From Lentinus brumalis (taxonomy: Eukaryota; Basidiomycota; Agaricomycetes; Polyporales; Polyporaceae): a stretch of 64,000 bases of DNA. This document shows positions 39,401 through 51,200 of the stretch, piece after piece. Position 1 is the first letter of the stretch; each line of letters opens with the position of its first letter. Below the pieces are notes generated by a model. That model was not told the origin of the DNA and searched no databases. It was given only the letters and a program-made list of their open reading frames with translations. The position numbers were made by a program, and so were the translations under genes. The stretch lies in contig MARA01000053.1 in assembly GCA_001792895.1 (NCBI GenBank), positions 184,853 to 248,852 on the forward strand. The letters are read 5' to 3'.

Positions 39401-41261
39401 GGCTGGCGGGGTGGCCGTCGTGTCGCCTGCGTCTGGCGCGGGGCGCGCGCTGATCAGTGTTGCTCACTACTGACACGTCGTAGGCCTTCTATCTAGATGT
39501 CCGTCGCGCACTGCTGCACAAGTGCCTTGGTGAAATCGACGGACACAGGTGGCCTGACAAGAGAGAAGAGCTCGATTGGGACTCGCTCAAGTCCACGAAG
39601 CTCGCCCTCGCCCTCGAGATCGTCCGCTACCATCTTGGCAAGGTCTGCGCGCCGCCGCTCGACTCCGACCTCGACTCGCAGGAAACCTGGGTCAAGGTTC
39701 CTGAAGGCGAGCCGGAGGGCTGGCTTCACCCGCCAAACGCAAGATTGACAAAATGTTCATGTATCTCAACTGGCCCGGCGAGAATTGGATCATCCGCAAG
39801 GGGCTAGAGGCCGCGGGCATCTCGTTCTACGAGGTCACCGGGGAGTTCAAGCCGGCCCAACGTGCAAAAATACTCGACGAGTTCCGCGATAGCGACGACA
39901 CCTTCGTCTGCCTGCTTCCAACGTCGGCCTCGTCGGCCTCAACCTTGCATTTGCCAACATCATGATCATCGTCGACAACCTGTGGTCGTCCCAGGACTAC
40001 GACCAGCTCGTCGGGCGAGTGTGGAGACACGGGCAGCAAAAGAACGTCACCAACTACCACATTCTGGCGCTGCACACGTCGGACATTTTCTTTACCACGG
40101 TCGCGGAGGACAAGGGATTCATGCACCAGGTGCTAGCCCACGGTGTGCCGACCATTCGTATGTGCTTCTGTGGCCCTTCGCTGCTTGCATGGCACTACAC
40201 ATTCCTACCCTAGTGGCTGCAATCGGCGGTGTGGAGCCCGAGCTGGTGACGAGTGCGACTCAGAGGAGCCCTCGTCAGGGAGACCGCCTGTGGCACGCTC
40301 GGAGGCCAGTCCGAACAGGGCAAAGGTAAAGCCAAAGGCAAGGGCAAGCGTAAGGCGACGACGTCGGCACCACGCGCGCCTGGCCCGGTGGCGGCGATTG
40401 TCGAGAAAGCGATTACGCCAGACGGTGCGAAGAACCCTGTAAGGGCCCAGCCCGAAGACCATGAGGGCGAGAGGGACCGCGCGATTCGGGAGAAGGATCA
40501 AGAGATCGGAGGCTTCGGCGGCAGCTCGCAGGGACCCCTCAGGCTGAGCAGACAAATGAGCAGGTGCGGCCGTCGGTCCCTGCGCCCGCCCGCGAGACTG
40601 TTCCACCAGGGCAACGTGGCCCAACGACGCTGCCTGCGCACGTAGCGCCTACGGCGGGCCAGGACGCTGTTGCGCCACCCGCACGTCTTGCGCCTCCCGC
40701 GCCCACTGGCTCAGCTGGTCACACTGCGCCCCTGGTGCCACCTGCCACCCCCGCCCTGATAACGCCGACGAGCGCCCCTCTCCCGTCCACGTCCCGCGCG
40801 GCCTCGGGGCGCGAGACGGAGCCGGCGCTTGCGACCTCAGGACCACCCGCAGACGCCCTGTCCGTCCCGCCCGCGTCCAAGAGGCGGTCACACATCTGCC
40901 CCAGGCCCCCCGCCGATACCGTCACTTGCCAGCGATGTGTCAGCCACACGGATGGGGCCAGCGTCGGGTCAACCGCATGGGCACCAGCAGCATGCGCCGG
41001 CCACTCAGGGTATCCATGAGCACGGGCCGGCGGGTATCGAGCCCCAGGACTTTGGAATTGAGATGGATGACATGCAGGTGTTCGTGGACAGCGATCACGC
41101 GCGCACCACGGACGTGCTACCCGACGCCTACGGTGGCAGCGCGGGGCGGCAAACATCACCGAGAGCAGTCGCCAGCCGCTAAGCGCAAGCGTTCGAAGCG
41201 TGTTGTCGTAAGCTCCGAAGATGAGGAGAGCAATACTGATGGCGACGCTGGGGAGAATTGA
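36495..41261 (+). CDS. SNF2-type helicase/ATPase, large, frame-broken as given
   Basis: DNA-dependent ATPase of the SNF2 superfamily. The start GCCGCCATGGCT has ideal context. Helicase marks in order are GLFPHQWQGL (Q-motif-like), motif I DAVGVGKTAQAI, motif Ia VVVLPPGLIAQWQ and motif II VIVDEIH. Motif III is MSATPI. The C-lobe has KIDKMFMYLNWPGENWIIRK and VGLVGLNLAFANIMIIVDN, and motif VI is DQLVGRVWRHGQQ. Clear introns are 37991-38042, 38540-38592 and 39015-39483; the last is 469 bp and GC-rich. The C-terminus is Pro/Ala-rich and ends KRKRSKRVVVSSEDEESNTD plus an acidic tail. At least four places need one added base (about 36912, 38930, 39733, 39917) and one near 37455 shifts the other way, so the gene may be damaged or misread. 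Motif I departs from the usual DEMGLGKT. Its stop lies at the very start of the tandem duplication. Confidence 0.75.
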
Positions 41262-42382
41262 TAGGTATTTCTGTAACCCCCTTAGGGTTAGGGGGAGGTA
41301 AGGGTGAGCATTATTGGCCGAATGTACGTTGCGAGCGGTCGAGTTGCTGGAGAGCATAAATTGCGGCGGAGGAGCGGTTGGTGGCAGGGAGGTGGGTGTG
41401 ATTGGTATAAGTAGCGAACGAGCGGGCAACCGCTCAGAACTGTGTAGAAGGTAAACGGTTGCAGAATGTATGGTGAGCAGTCGGCCATCCACGGCACGTT
41501 ACAAGCGGCCGACCACCTGCTGTCGTGAGCGGTTGACCGCTCGTACCTCATCGTGAGCGGACGACCGCTCGTACCTCGTCGTGAGCGGACGACCGCTCGT
41601 ACCTCGTCGTGAGCGGACGACCGCTCGTACCTCGTCGTGAGCGGCCGACCGCCTGCTGTGAGCGGACGACCGCTCGTACCGTACCGTGAGCGGACGATCG
41701 CCCGTACTGTACCTTGAGTGGTCGACCGTACTGTACCGTGAGCGGTCGACCGCTCGTACCTTGTCGTGAGTGGTCGACCGTACCGTACCGTGAGCGGTTG
41801 ACCGCTCGTACCGTACCGTGCGCGGCTGACCGCCTGCTACGAGCGGACGACCGCTCGTACCGTACCGTGAGCGGCCGACCGCCCGTTATGTACCTTCAGT
41901 GGCCGACCGTACTGTACCGTGAGCGGTCGACCGCTCGTACCTTGTCGTGAGTGGTCGACCGTACCGTACCGTGAGCGGTCGACCGCTCGTACCGTACCGT
42001 GAGCGGCTGCCCGCTTGTACCGTACCCCTTGTCGTGAGCATTCGACTGCTCGTACACTGCTATGAGCGGTCGACCGCTCGTACCGTACCGTGAGCGGTCG
42101 ACAGCTCGTACCGTGCCATATGAGCGGTTGGCAGCTCGTGCCTCGCTGTGAGCGGTCGGCCGCTCGCTGCGATGTTCTAGGCGAGAACTGCCTGCTGCCG
42201 TGCACTGTCCAACTGCTGATCATGGAAAACCAAGGGACATCTGGTGAATGCAGGCCGCGAGCGGTCGACCGCTCACCACGGGTGCGTCTGCCGGACATAG
42301 CGTTGGACGTGCCGGGATGCAGGCTAGTACACCGGACCTGCAACTCCAAGCGTACAATCCAAGCGGCCGACCGCTCTCGAAT
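41257..42382. repeat. 1.1-kb tandem duplication, copy 1, packed with palindromes
   Basis: Begins ATTGATAGGTATTTCTGTAA with CCCCCTTAGGGTTAGGGGG and repeats from 42383 almost base for base. It is filled with the 16-bp palindrome and decayed forms of it (GAGCGGACGACCGCTC, GAGCGGTCGACCGCTC, GAGTGGTCGACCG). These are separated by short words such as GTACCGTACCGT and GTACCTCGTCGT. Non-coding. Confidence 0.9.
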
Positions 42383-43703
42383 ATTGATAGGTATTTCTGT
42401 AACCCCCTTAGGGTTAGGGGGAGGTAAGGGTGAGCATTATTGGGCCGAATGTACGTTGCGAGCGGTCGAGTTGCTGGAGAGCATAAATTGCGGCGGAGGA
42501 GCGGTTGGTGGCAGGGAGGTGGGTGTGATTGGTATAAGTAGCGAACGAGCGGGCAACCGCTCAGAACTGTGTAGAAGGTAAACGGTTGCAGAATGTATGG
42601 TGAGCAGTCGGCCATCCACGGCACGTTACAAGCGGCCGACCACCTGCTGTCGTGAGCGGTTGACCGCTCGTACCTCATCGTGAGCGGACGACCGCTCGTA
42701 CCTCGTCGTGAGCGGACGACCGCTCGTACCTCGTCGTGAGCGGACGACCGCTCGTACCTCGTCGTGAGCGGCCGACCGCCTGCTGTGAGCGGACGACCGC
42801 TCGTACCGTACCGTGAGCGGACGATCGCCCGTACTGTACCTTGAGTGGTCGACCGTACCGTACCGTGAGCGGTTGACCGCTCGTACCGTACCGTGCGCGG
42901 CTGACCGCCTGCTACGAGCGGACGACCGCTCGTACCGTACCGTGAGCGGCCGACCGCCCGTTATGTACCTTCAGTGGCCGACCGTACTGTACCGTGAGCG
43001 GTCGACCGCTCGTACCTTGTCGTGAGTGGTCGACCGTACCGTACCGTGAGCGGTCGACCGCTCGTACCGTACCGTGAGCGGCTGCCCGCTTGTACCGTAC
43101 CCCTTGTCGTGAGCATTCGACTGCTCGTACACTGCTATGAGCGGTCGACCGCTCGTACCGTACCGTGAGCGGTCGACAGCTCGTACCGTGCCATATGAGC
43201 GGTTGGCAGCTCGTGCCTCGCTGTGAGCGGTCGGCCGCTCGCTGCGATGTTCTAGGCGAGAACTGCCTGCTGCCGTGCACTGTCCAACTGCTGATCATGG
43301 AAAACGAAGGGACATCTGGTGAATGCATCATATTGTATCGTGAACAATATGAGCGGTCGACCGCTCGCACACCTCGCTGTGAGCGGTCGACCGCTCGCAC
43401 ACCTCGCTGTGAGCGGTCGACCGCTCGTACCCTGCTGTCCGCCCTCGCCCGCTCGTACCTCGCTGTGAGCGGTCGGCCGCTCGCTGCGATGTTCTAGGCG
43501 AGAACTGCCTGCTGCCATGCACTGTCCAACTGCTGATCATGGAAAACCAAGGGACATCTGGTGAATGCAGGCCGCGAGCGGTCGACCGCTCACCACGGGT
43601 GCGTCTGCCGGACATAGCGTTGGACGTGCCGGGATGCAGGCTAGTACACCGGACCTGCAACTCCAAGCGTACAATCCAAGCGGCCGACCGCTCTCGAATA
43701 TGT
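42383..43703. repeat. 1.1-kb tandem duplication, copy 2
   Basis: Near-identical to 41257-42382 at both ends, offset 1,126 bp at the left end. It gains about 190 bp net because the block from the GTTCTAGGCGAGAACTGC word to GGACATCTGGTGAATGCA occurs twice. Its right end is shared with the left arm of the large inverted repeat. Confidence 0.88.
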
Positions 43704-44055
43704 GTTGGTGCGGTATCTCCTGTCGCTCGCGACGCGCCGCCGAGCATGTTCTGAGCACGCCCTGATACAAGACTGATGTGTTCAACGCTTAGTGTATCGG
43801 CACGCCGCCGGACACGTCTTGAGTGCAAATACCATACTTATGCATCCCGTGCTACGTTCAGCGACCCCCATTACCCTGCCGTGAGCGGCCGACCGCTCGT
43901 GGGTGCTCACGGTATTGTATATCAGCCCTCCTGGCTTAGTTGGTAGACCACTTAGAAGCTGTGCCGCTGCACGTCGTGGGCGCAGGTTCGATTCCTGCAG
44001 GGCTGTATTCGTCTTGGGTATCTCGGTTTTTGTCGCCTGGCGACGCGATGAGGAA
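43214..44055. repeat. Left arm of ~1.85-kb inverted repeat
   Basis: Reverse complement of 44225-45066. Every paired feature I checked mirrors around 44140 without indels: palindromes, the GTTCTAGGCGAGAACTGC word and the tRNA-like sequence. The spacer is 44056-44224. Confidence 0.92.
43923..44005 (+). other. tRNA-like sequence, left arm
   Basis: 83 bases with a perfect B-box GGTTCGATTCC, an A-box TGGCTTAGTTGG, a 5-bp T stem (GCAGG/CCTGC) and a 7-bp acceptor stem (CAGCCCT/AGGGCTG). Two extra bases precede the A-box, and I cannot draw a convincing anticodon arm. It is more likely a tRNA-derived element or pseudogene than a working tRNA. Confidence 0.55.
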
Positions 44056-44119
44056 CGGTGGCCCCTACTGGCATCGAGCGGTGGAATCGAACCAGAAAAA
44101 AGTGTTTAGGCGACCATAA

Positions 44120-44194
44120 GAGCCCCACAGGAATCGAACCTGCGACCGCTCGATGCGTTCGCAGAGCGGCTTACCCACTAAGCCAGTAGGGCCC
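44120..44194 (-). other. tRNA-like sequence in the spacer
   Basis: 75 bases with B-box GGTTCGATTCC, A-box TGGCTTAGTGGG, a full D stem (GGCT/AGCC) and an acceptor stem GGGCCCT/GGGGCTC that closes with G-U pairs. The region where the anticodon arm should be folds instead as CGCTC...GAGCG with a 12-base loop. No isotype assigned. Confidence 0.5.
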
Positions 44195-44224
44195 ACAACG
44201 GCATCAGTAGAACCCCGCGTCACC

Positions 44225-45066
44225 CCACTCATCGCGTCGCCAGGCCACAAAAAAGCTGATTCCCAAGCCGAATACAGCCCTGCAGGAATCGAACCTGCGA
44301 CCACGACGTGCAGCGGCACAGCTTCTAAGTGGTCTACCAACTAAGCCAGGAGGGCTGGTATACAATACCGTGAGCACCCACGAGCGGTCGGCCGCTCACG
44401 GCAGGGTAATGGGGGTCGCTGAACGTAGCACGGGATGCATAAGTATGGTATTTGCACTCAAGACGTGTCCGGCGGCGTGCCGATACACTAAGCGTTGAAC
44501 ACATCAGTCTTGTATCAGGGCGTGCTCAGAACATGCTCGGCGGCGCGTCGCGAGCGACAGGAGATACCGCACCAACACATATTCGAGAGCGGTCGGCCGC
44601 TTGGATTGTACGCTTGGAGTTGCAGGTCCGGTGTACTAGCCTGCATCCCGGCACGTCCAACGCTATGTCCGGCAGACGCACCCGTGGTGAGCGGTCGACC
44701 GCTCGCGGCCTGCATTCACCAGATGTCCCTTGGTTTTCCATGATCAGCAGTTGGACAGTGCATGGCAGCAGGCAGTTCTCGCCTAGAACATCGCAGCGAG
44801 CGGCCGACCGCTCACAGCGAGGTACGAGCGGGCGAGGGCGGACAGCAGGGTACGAGCGGTCGACCGCTCACAGCGAGGTGTGCGAGCGGTCGACCGCTCA
44901 CAGCGAGGTGTGCGAGCGGTCGACCGCTCATATTGTTCACGATACAATATGATGCATTCACCAGATGTCCCTTCGTTTTCCATGATCAGCAGTTGGACAG
45001 TGCACGGCAGCAGGCAGTTCTCGCCTAGAACATCGCAGCGAGCGGCCTACCGCTCACAGCGAGGTA
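44225..45066. repeat. Right arm of ~1.85-kb inverted repeat
   Basis: Mirror copy of 43214-44055. Immediately to its right (45067-45165) a shorter part of the arm is repeated again. Confidence 0.92.
44275..44357 (-). other. tRNA-like sequence, right arm
   Basis: Exact mirror of the tRNA-like sequence at 43923-44005, same boxes and stems. Confidence 0.55.
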
Positions 45067-45166
45067 CGAGCGGGCGAGGGCGGACAGTAGGGTACGAGCG
45101 GTCGACCGCTCACAGCGAGGTGTGCGAGCGGTCGACCGCTCATATTGTTCACGATACAATATAAGC

Positions 45167-45775
45167 ACTCGAGTATAGGGTCACCCAGGATATCCCTCGG
45201 CACATGTAAGCGCCCAACAGGAGCCGCCGCTGGGAGCCGTCAGCTGCGTGGTTCAATTATGGTACCTTACTTCGGGTGTAGCATTACATACAAGAGTTAT
45301 CTGAGTCAGAGGCAGACATGCACACAGTCGCACTCTGTGCTCCTGGGCAGTGATGCAACAACATAGAGAGACCGTGTCAGAAGTTTCCCATATGTGTAGG
45401 GATAATGGGCCCCTAAGCACCTATCTTCTGGCTGGTCCTGGGACCTCGGAGCGCCACTCCTCAGAGATATGAACACATAAGGTACACCCCAGTCTATATA
45501 TTATGTGTTCTATCACCCGGAGACACCTTGGCTCCACGTGTATGGTGGAGCTTGTTACATCACAGGCTGATATACTGTTGAGACTGTCCACACCGGGACA
45601 AAGTCCAGGTGAAGTTGGGAGTTACGGACTTACAAAGTCCGGAAGGATGTGTGCGGAGGAAGAAGGATTCAGCAAAGCTATGGATCAACACCTTGAGGAT
45701 GCGTGGGTGTCTTCAATGTAAGACGGACAAGAGATCCGGAATTCATAACAGGAGCAAGCAACAAGTAAGAAGAAA
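45167..45775. other. Non-coding stretch, no supported gene
   Basis: Less GC-rich than the surroundings, without palindromes or convincing frames. Confidence 0.4.
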
Positions 45776-45783
45776 AGCAAGAG

Positions 45784-46548
45784 TAGTGATGTGCAACGCC
45801 CGGTCTTGAGCCATCAGGCTCCCCAAGCCGGCCGTATTCAGGCCGAGCCAAGCTGAGCTTTCGAGGCGGCCTGGGGAGCCTGACGGCTCGGCACACGACC
45901 ACAATGAGCTCGAGCTGGGCTCTCGAGCTTGGGCTCAATGACGCTGGCATAGGGCGAGCAATATTGATCACTGAACTAATGATACTGCGATTTATGTGGG
46001 TTTTAAACATACGTTAGCACTGCAGTACTCACATTTTCTTCATCAGGAAGACTCATAAGTAGTCTTGTCACTCTTGTGTATCAATTACTCGGGACTGAGA
46101 GCATGCAGTGCACGCTAGGTCAAAGGTCAGAGGGCAGGGCAAAGCAGATGGCGACGAGAAGTGTCACTGGACGTGTTCTCTCATCGTTCTTCATGCTCTT
46201 GCAGCGCAGGAGGCCGGGGCAAGAACCGTCAGCCTGAGGTCGACGACGGATGCGTCATTGGACACGTCTTCTTGCTCTTCCTGGTGTCAAGCAGCGCGGG
46301 AGGGCAGGTGCAGAGGCGGAGTGCAACGAAACACGTTGTTGGACACGTCTCATTATGGGTCTTTGCACTCTGGCAGTGCAGAGGTGCGGGCAGGAGGTAA
46401 GTAGCACCCACCACCTGCAGGCTCTGGCTCAGGCCGAGCTGAGCTCGAGCCGTCTTCAAGAGCCCGGCCTGCAGTTCGAGCAGGCCGTAGCTCTCCAGGC
46501 CGAGCCGTAGCCGCGGCTTTGCAGCCGAGCCGGGCTCGCACATCACTA
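45784..46548. mobile_element. Nonautonomous hAT-type transposon, second family
   Basis: A 765-bp element. Its ends begin TAGTGATGTGC at 45784 and, reverse-complemented, TAGTGATGTGC ending at 46548. It is flanked by the identical 8-bp repeat AGCAAGAG at 45776-45783 and 46549-46556. The inner parts of both ends hold GCCGAGC/GGCTCGG words in inverted order, a common feature of hAT subterminal regions. There is no transposase. The ends differ from those of the element at 6135, so a different transposase family is implied. Confidence 0.92.
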
Positions 46549-46556
46549 AGCAAGAG

Positions 46557-47059
46557 ACAAGACCAAGTGGAAAGAAAGTCAAGCCAGAGGTGCGAGGTTA
46601 AGCAGAAGTCAGAGTGAGAGGTTGGAGGTCAGGAATCAGAAGTCTGGTTGGAAAGATCAGACTATGAGAGGAGAGCAAACAGAACAGATCGATCTCACAG
46701 TTGTAACAGGGAGCGTAACGAGATATTAGAACTGAGAACTAAGTGTCGCTACAAGGAGGCTTATATGGCAAAGTCCAAAAGTCCGAAGAGCAGTAGCCAA
46801 GACAGAAGTACAGGAGGTCAGGAACCAGAGTCAGGTGGAAACTTATGATCAGCCAATGCAAAGTATTCCGCCGCTTGTGGGCCTCTTGTGTGCGATAGTG
46901 AGTGGTCTGCCGCTCACGGGCCTCTTTCTGCTGTTGTCCGCTCGTAATCTCCTGTCGATAGTCACGCACAGTGGGCGCTTACAGTGGAGATAGGCATAAA
47001 TACACCTGTGACCGCAAACTGTGTGTGACTATCGACAGGAGGTTACGAGCGGACAACAG
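46557..47059. other. Non-coding stretch, no supported gene
   Basis: No credible frame. Contains a short inverted pair (CTATCGACAGGAG/CTCCTGTCGATAG) around 46950 and 47035, just left of the 46-bp array. Confidence 0.45.
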
Positions 47060-47690
47060 CAGAAAGATGCCCGCGAGCGGCCGACCGCTCGCTATCGAAC
47101 ATAAGCAGAAAGATGCCCGCGAGCGGCCGACCGCTCGCTATCGAACATACGCAGCAAGATGCCCGCGAGCGGCCGACCGCTCGCTATCGAACATACGCAG
47201 AAAGATGCCCGCGAGCGGCCGACCGCTCGCTATCGAACATACGCAGAAAGATGCCCGCGAGCGGCCAACCGCTCGCTATCGAACATACGCAGCAAGATGC
47301 CCGCGAGCGGCCGACCGCTCGCTATCGAACATACGCAGAAAGATGCCCGCGAGCGGCCGACCGCTCGCTATCGAACATACGCAGAAAGAGGCCCGCGAGC
47401 GGGCGACCGCTCGCTATCGAACATACGCAGAAAGAGGCCCGCGAGCGGGCGACCGCTCGCTATCGAACATACGCAGAAAGAGGCCCGCGAGCGGGCGACC
47501 GCTCGCTATCGAACATACGCAGAAAGAGGCCTGCGGGCGGCGACCGCTTGCTATCGAACATACCAGAAATATGCCCGAGCGGGCGACCGCTCGCTATCGA
47601 ACATATGCAGAAAGATGCCCGCGAGCGGGCGACCGCTCGCTATCGAACATACGCAGAAAGAGGCCTGCGGGCGGCCGACCGTTCACTATT
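47060..47690. repeat. 46-bp tandem array carrying the palindrome
   Basis: About 14 units built on GATGCCCGCGAGCGGCCGAC with CGCTCGCTATCGAACATACG, one palindrome per unit. The left units spell GAGCGGCCGACCGCTC and the right units GAGCGGGCGACCGCTC; the last units are decayed. Because 46 is not a multiple of three, all three plus-strand frames stay open, giving spurious frames of 200-257 codons. Confidence 0.92.
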
Positions 47691-48142
47691 GGAGACGCAG
47701 AGACAACGCGTCGCGATCGGGCGACCGCGCGCAGGAGGAGATAGTGATTTGACACTTGAGGGATGCACGTGGGCGGCATAGCCACGTGGCAAGTACGTCA
47801 TGATGATTCGTGATCGAGTGTGACAGTTTATGTCGATCAATCAGGAACGCGATCATCTGTGGAAGTGTGGTTAGAGGACATCACGGGCTGAACGCTTCAG
47901 AGGGAAGGACGTGCAGGGATGGGCGGTGGGGTACAGATTATGTCGCGTCCAAGTGCGAAACACCGGAGATGAGGAGATGAGGAGATGGATGAGCGTGATG
48001 GCGAACGGAAAAGGGAATCGCAGTGCTCGAGAGAATAGATGATCCCTGCACGGAAAAGGACAAGGTTGGGATTGTTCCGATCGATGGGCCGCGATGCAGG
48101 CATGAGGCCGCAGGCAGGCAGAGATAGATAGAGCGGGGGGAG

Positions 48143-48168
48143 CGACTCTCTCTCTCTCTCTCTCCCCG
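48143..48168. repeat. CT microsatellite before the ParB-like gene
   Basis: A run of about ten CT repeats followed by CCCC, ending about 70 bases before the ATG at 48236. Pyrimidine tracts here are usual near fungal transcription starts. Confidence 0.7.
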
Positions 48169-48235
48169 CGATCACCCTCTGAGCGACCGCACTCCCCTAC
48201 TACAGACACTCCTCCACTCCTCTCTTACTGGCACG

Positions 48236-51200
48236 ATGAGTACTGCAACAAAGGCAAGCAAGGCTGGCAAGAAGGCGAAGGCGACGAAGACCCAGGCCGC
48301 GGCGGGGGTTGGTAAAACGAAGGATGGGGCGGCGGGCGACGCGCCGCGAGCATCTGGAGATATATCTCCTGCCGGTCGCGATGAGGTGAGTACTGTATGC
48401 AGCATCGCGTGTGAGTGCGGATGAGCTGAGGGATGGGATTGGACAGCTCGCGGCTGCGCCTCCCCTTGAGCGGATGGCGCTGATGGCGGAGAAGCAGAGC
48501 AAGGAGTTGGCTTTGAAGAAGGAGATGGCAGCGGCGCGACTTGGGTACGCCACTGTTAACCTCCTCAACCCCGGGGTCCAGCTGTCGTTCGGTCAATACA
48601 ACAACCGAGCTTTGAACAAGAAGGCCGTCTCCGACCTTGTGCACAGTTTCCGCGGCATGGGCATCCAGCACGAGGACCACCCGATGCCGGTTGCTGTCAA
48701 GGTGGACTGGGTGGACCCCGGTTGTCTTGTTCAGAATGCCGACGACAACGACTTGAAGGCCGTGCAGTGGACGTCGAAGGTCCAAGGCGCCGAGGTCACC
48801 GTTCTCGGCGGGCAGCACCGACATGCGGCCGTGCAGGGCTTCAAGAAGCAGCTTGAAGTTGAGGCGGCGAAGCTGAAGACGGCGCTCTCGAAGAAGCAGA
48901 AGAAGCTGAACGACATCGGCGACGGCGGCGACGTCACCAGGAAGGGCAAGGCGGCCGTGAAGAAGGAGGCGGAGGGCGCGCTGCGATCGGAGCTCGCGGA
49001 CATGGCGGACAAGCTCGCGAAGATCAAGAGCCTCCTCGGCGAAATAGGGACGTGGACGGTGGAGCTGTATGACATTGGTGAGTGTTGCATGTATGAGATT
49101 GTTTTATATCGAGCGGTCGACCGCTCGACCGGTGCTGTTGTAGTGCGAGCGGTCGACCGCTCGAGAGGCGTGGTCAGTGTGAGCGGTCGCCCGCTCGACC
49201 GAGTCCGAGCGGTCGACCGCTCGCGAGGCGTGGTCAGTGTGAGCGGTCGACCGCTCGACCGAGTTCGAGCGGTCGACCGCTCAAAAGGTGTCGCCAGCAT
49301 CGCCCGCTGCGTGTGCGATGTTGCGATTCGAGCGGTCGACCGCTCGCGAGGCTCGGTCAGTAGGAGCGGCCTCGCCAATGTGAGCGGTCGCCCGCTCGAG
49401 AGGCGTGGCGAGCGCGAGGGCGTGACCGCTTTCTCCGACCATACACTGCGGCTGTTTTAGATTGTACTTCACGAGATCACACGACTGATGATGCGCTATG
49501 TTATAGATAAGCTGCAGGAGCCAACCCTCCGCCATCTCTCCATGAACAAGATCGATCCCCAGCTCTCGGAGACGATGGTAGAGCGAACATGGCGGTGGGT
49601 GTACGAGCTGAAGGCCGCGGCAGCGCAGCTTGCCAAGACGCACAATGTCCCGGTGGAGACACTCGTCCCCGGCAATGGGTGGTGGAGTTCGCGACTCCTG
49701 GAGGATGTGATGGGCGACCCGAAAACGCGTCGGAAGTATTCCTCCTTCATGAAGCCGTTCCATAATCCGTCCACCTGGAACCTCATGTCGCTCATGAGTG
49801 TGTTCCCATACTACACGAGCGAAGCCGTGGTCAACACGAAGGCATTTGGGGACTACCTGGACGACGGCGATTACGGTGACTGGGTGCGTGCTTTTTTCTG
49901 GCTTGTGTGTATGCGGATGCGAGTGCTGACCTGCTTGTGTCAGCTTCACATGGAGATATTGCGTTCAGGGCTGGCAGCGCTGCATTTCATCGCGAGTGAC
50001 TGTGAGTGGCCGGAGGTGAACCAGCAGGGGAAGCTGGTGAATCCCCAGGCCTCTGCGCTCGGCAGCGAGGTGTATGCGTTCCAGATCGCGAGCATCCAGG
50101 AGGCCGAGGAACGGACGGCGGTGATGGAGGCGTTGCAGAATGGCCAGGAGGCGATTCTCCCTGCGGTGTCGAAGACCGCGGTGGGTGCCCGTCGGCAGGC
50201 GCAGAATAGGTACGAGGAGGTCATGGCGACGGTGCGGGCCGCACGAGTTGTGCAAGAGGTGTTCCCGAAGGAGCTCCTGGACACGATCGACGCGGCGTAC
50301 CGGTCGTGCCTCAAGGACCGGCTTGCGCACATGGCGCACAGCGACTCGCCTCTGTGGATGGACGCGCTGCGTGGCTATCAGGCCTCGATCCGGCGGTCGT
50401 GTGCGCAGTACTGGACGGCGACCCTCGACAAGCTGCGGGCGACGACTCCGGACTCGGAGTCCATTCGTGCGCTGGAGAACGCACCCCAGAAGCTGGAGTG
50501 GGTGTTCGAGCTGCAGCGGCTCGGGCTGGCCTTCGCGCTCCCGGTCCCGACGAAGACGTTCATGGACGCCCTGAAGGAGAAGTTGACCGCGGCAGACGAC
50601 GGAATCGCGACGGTGAGTGGTATTGCCTTTGTCCATCGGACTGTTCGATCGCCGAGACGCAGCGTGAGCGGCCGCCCGCTCGTTCGAAGAGGTTACGATG
50701 CGAGCGGTCGCCCGCTCATCCCAGGGATGTGCTCCGAGCGGTCGCCCGCTCGGGCCCAGAGTTACAGTGCGAGCGGTCGCCCGCTCATGCCATGGACGTG
50801 CTCCGAGCGGTCGCCCGCTCGGCCCTAGAGTTACGGTGCGAGCGGTCGCCCGCTCATGCCATGGACGTGCTCCGAGCGGTCGCCCGCTCGGCCCTAGAGT
50901 TACGGTGCGAGCGGTCGCCCGCTCATGCCATGGACGTGCTCCGAGCGGTCGCCCGCTCGGGCCCAGAGTTACAGTGCGAGCGGTCGCCCGCTCATGCCAT
51001 GGACGTGCTCCGAGCGGTCGCCCGCTCGGCCCTAGAGTTACGGTGCGAGCGGTCGCCCGCTCATGCCATGGACGTGCTCCGAGCGGTCGCCCGCTCGGGC
51101 CCAGAGTTACAGTGCGAGCGGTCGCCCGCTCATGCCATGGACGTGCTCCGAGCGGTCGCCCGCTCGGCCCTAGAGTTACGGTGCGAGCGGTCGCCCGCTC

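Noticed and set aside
44120..44194. Functional tRNA gene
   Set aside because: A- and B-boxes and acceptor stem are good, but no standard 7-base anticodon loop can be drawn, so only a tRNA-like call is made.
46971..47781. Three overlapping plus-strand frames of 197-257 codons with repeating RPLAIEH/ARERPTARYR peptides
   Set aside because: They are translations of the 46-bp tandem array; a unit not divisible by three keeps all frames open. No start context, splice sites or non-repeat sequence supports a protein.
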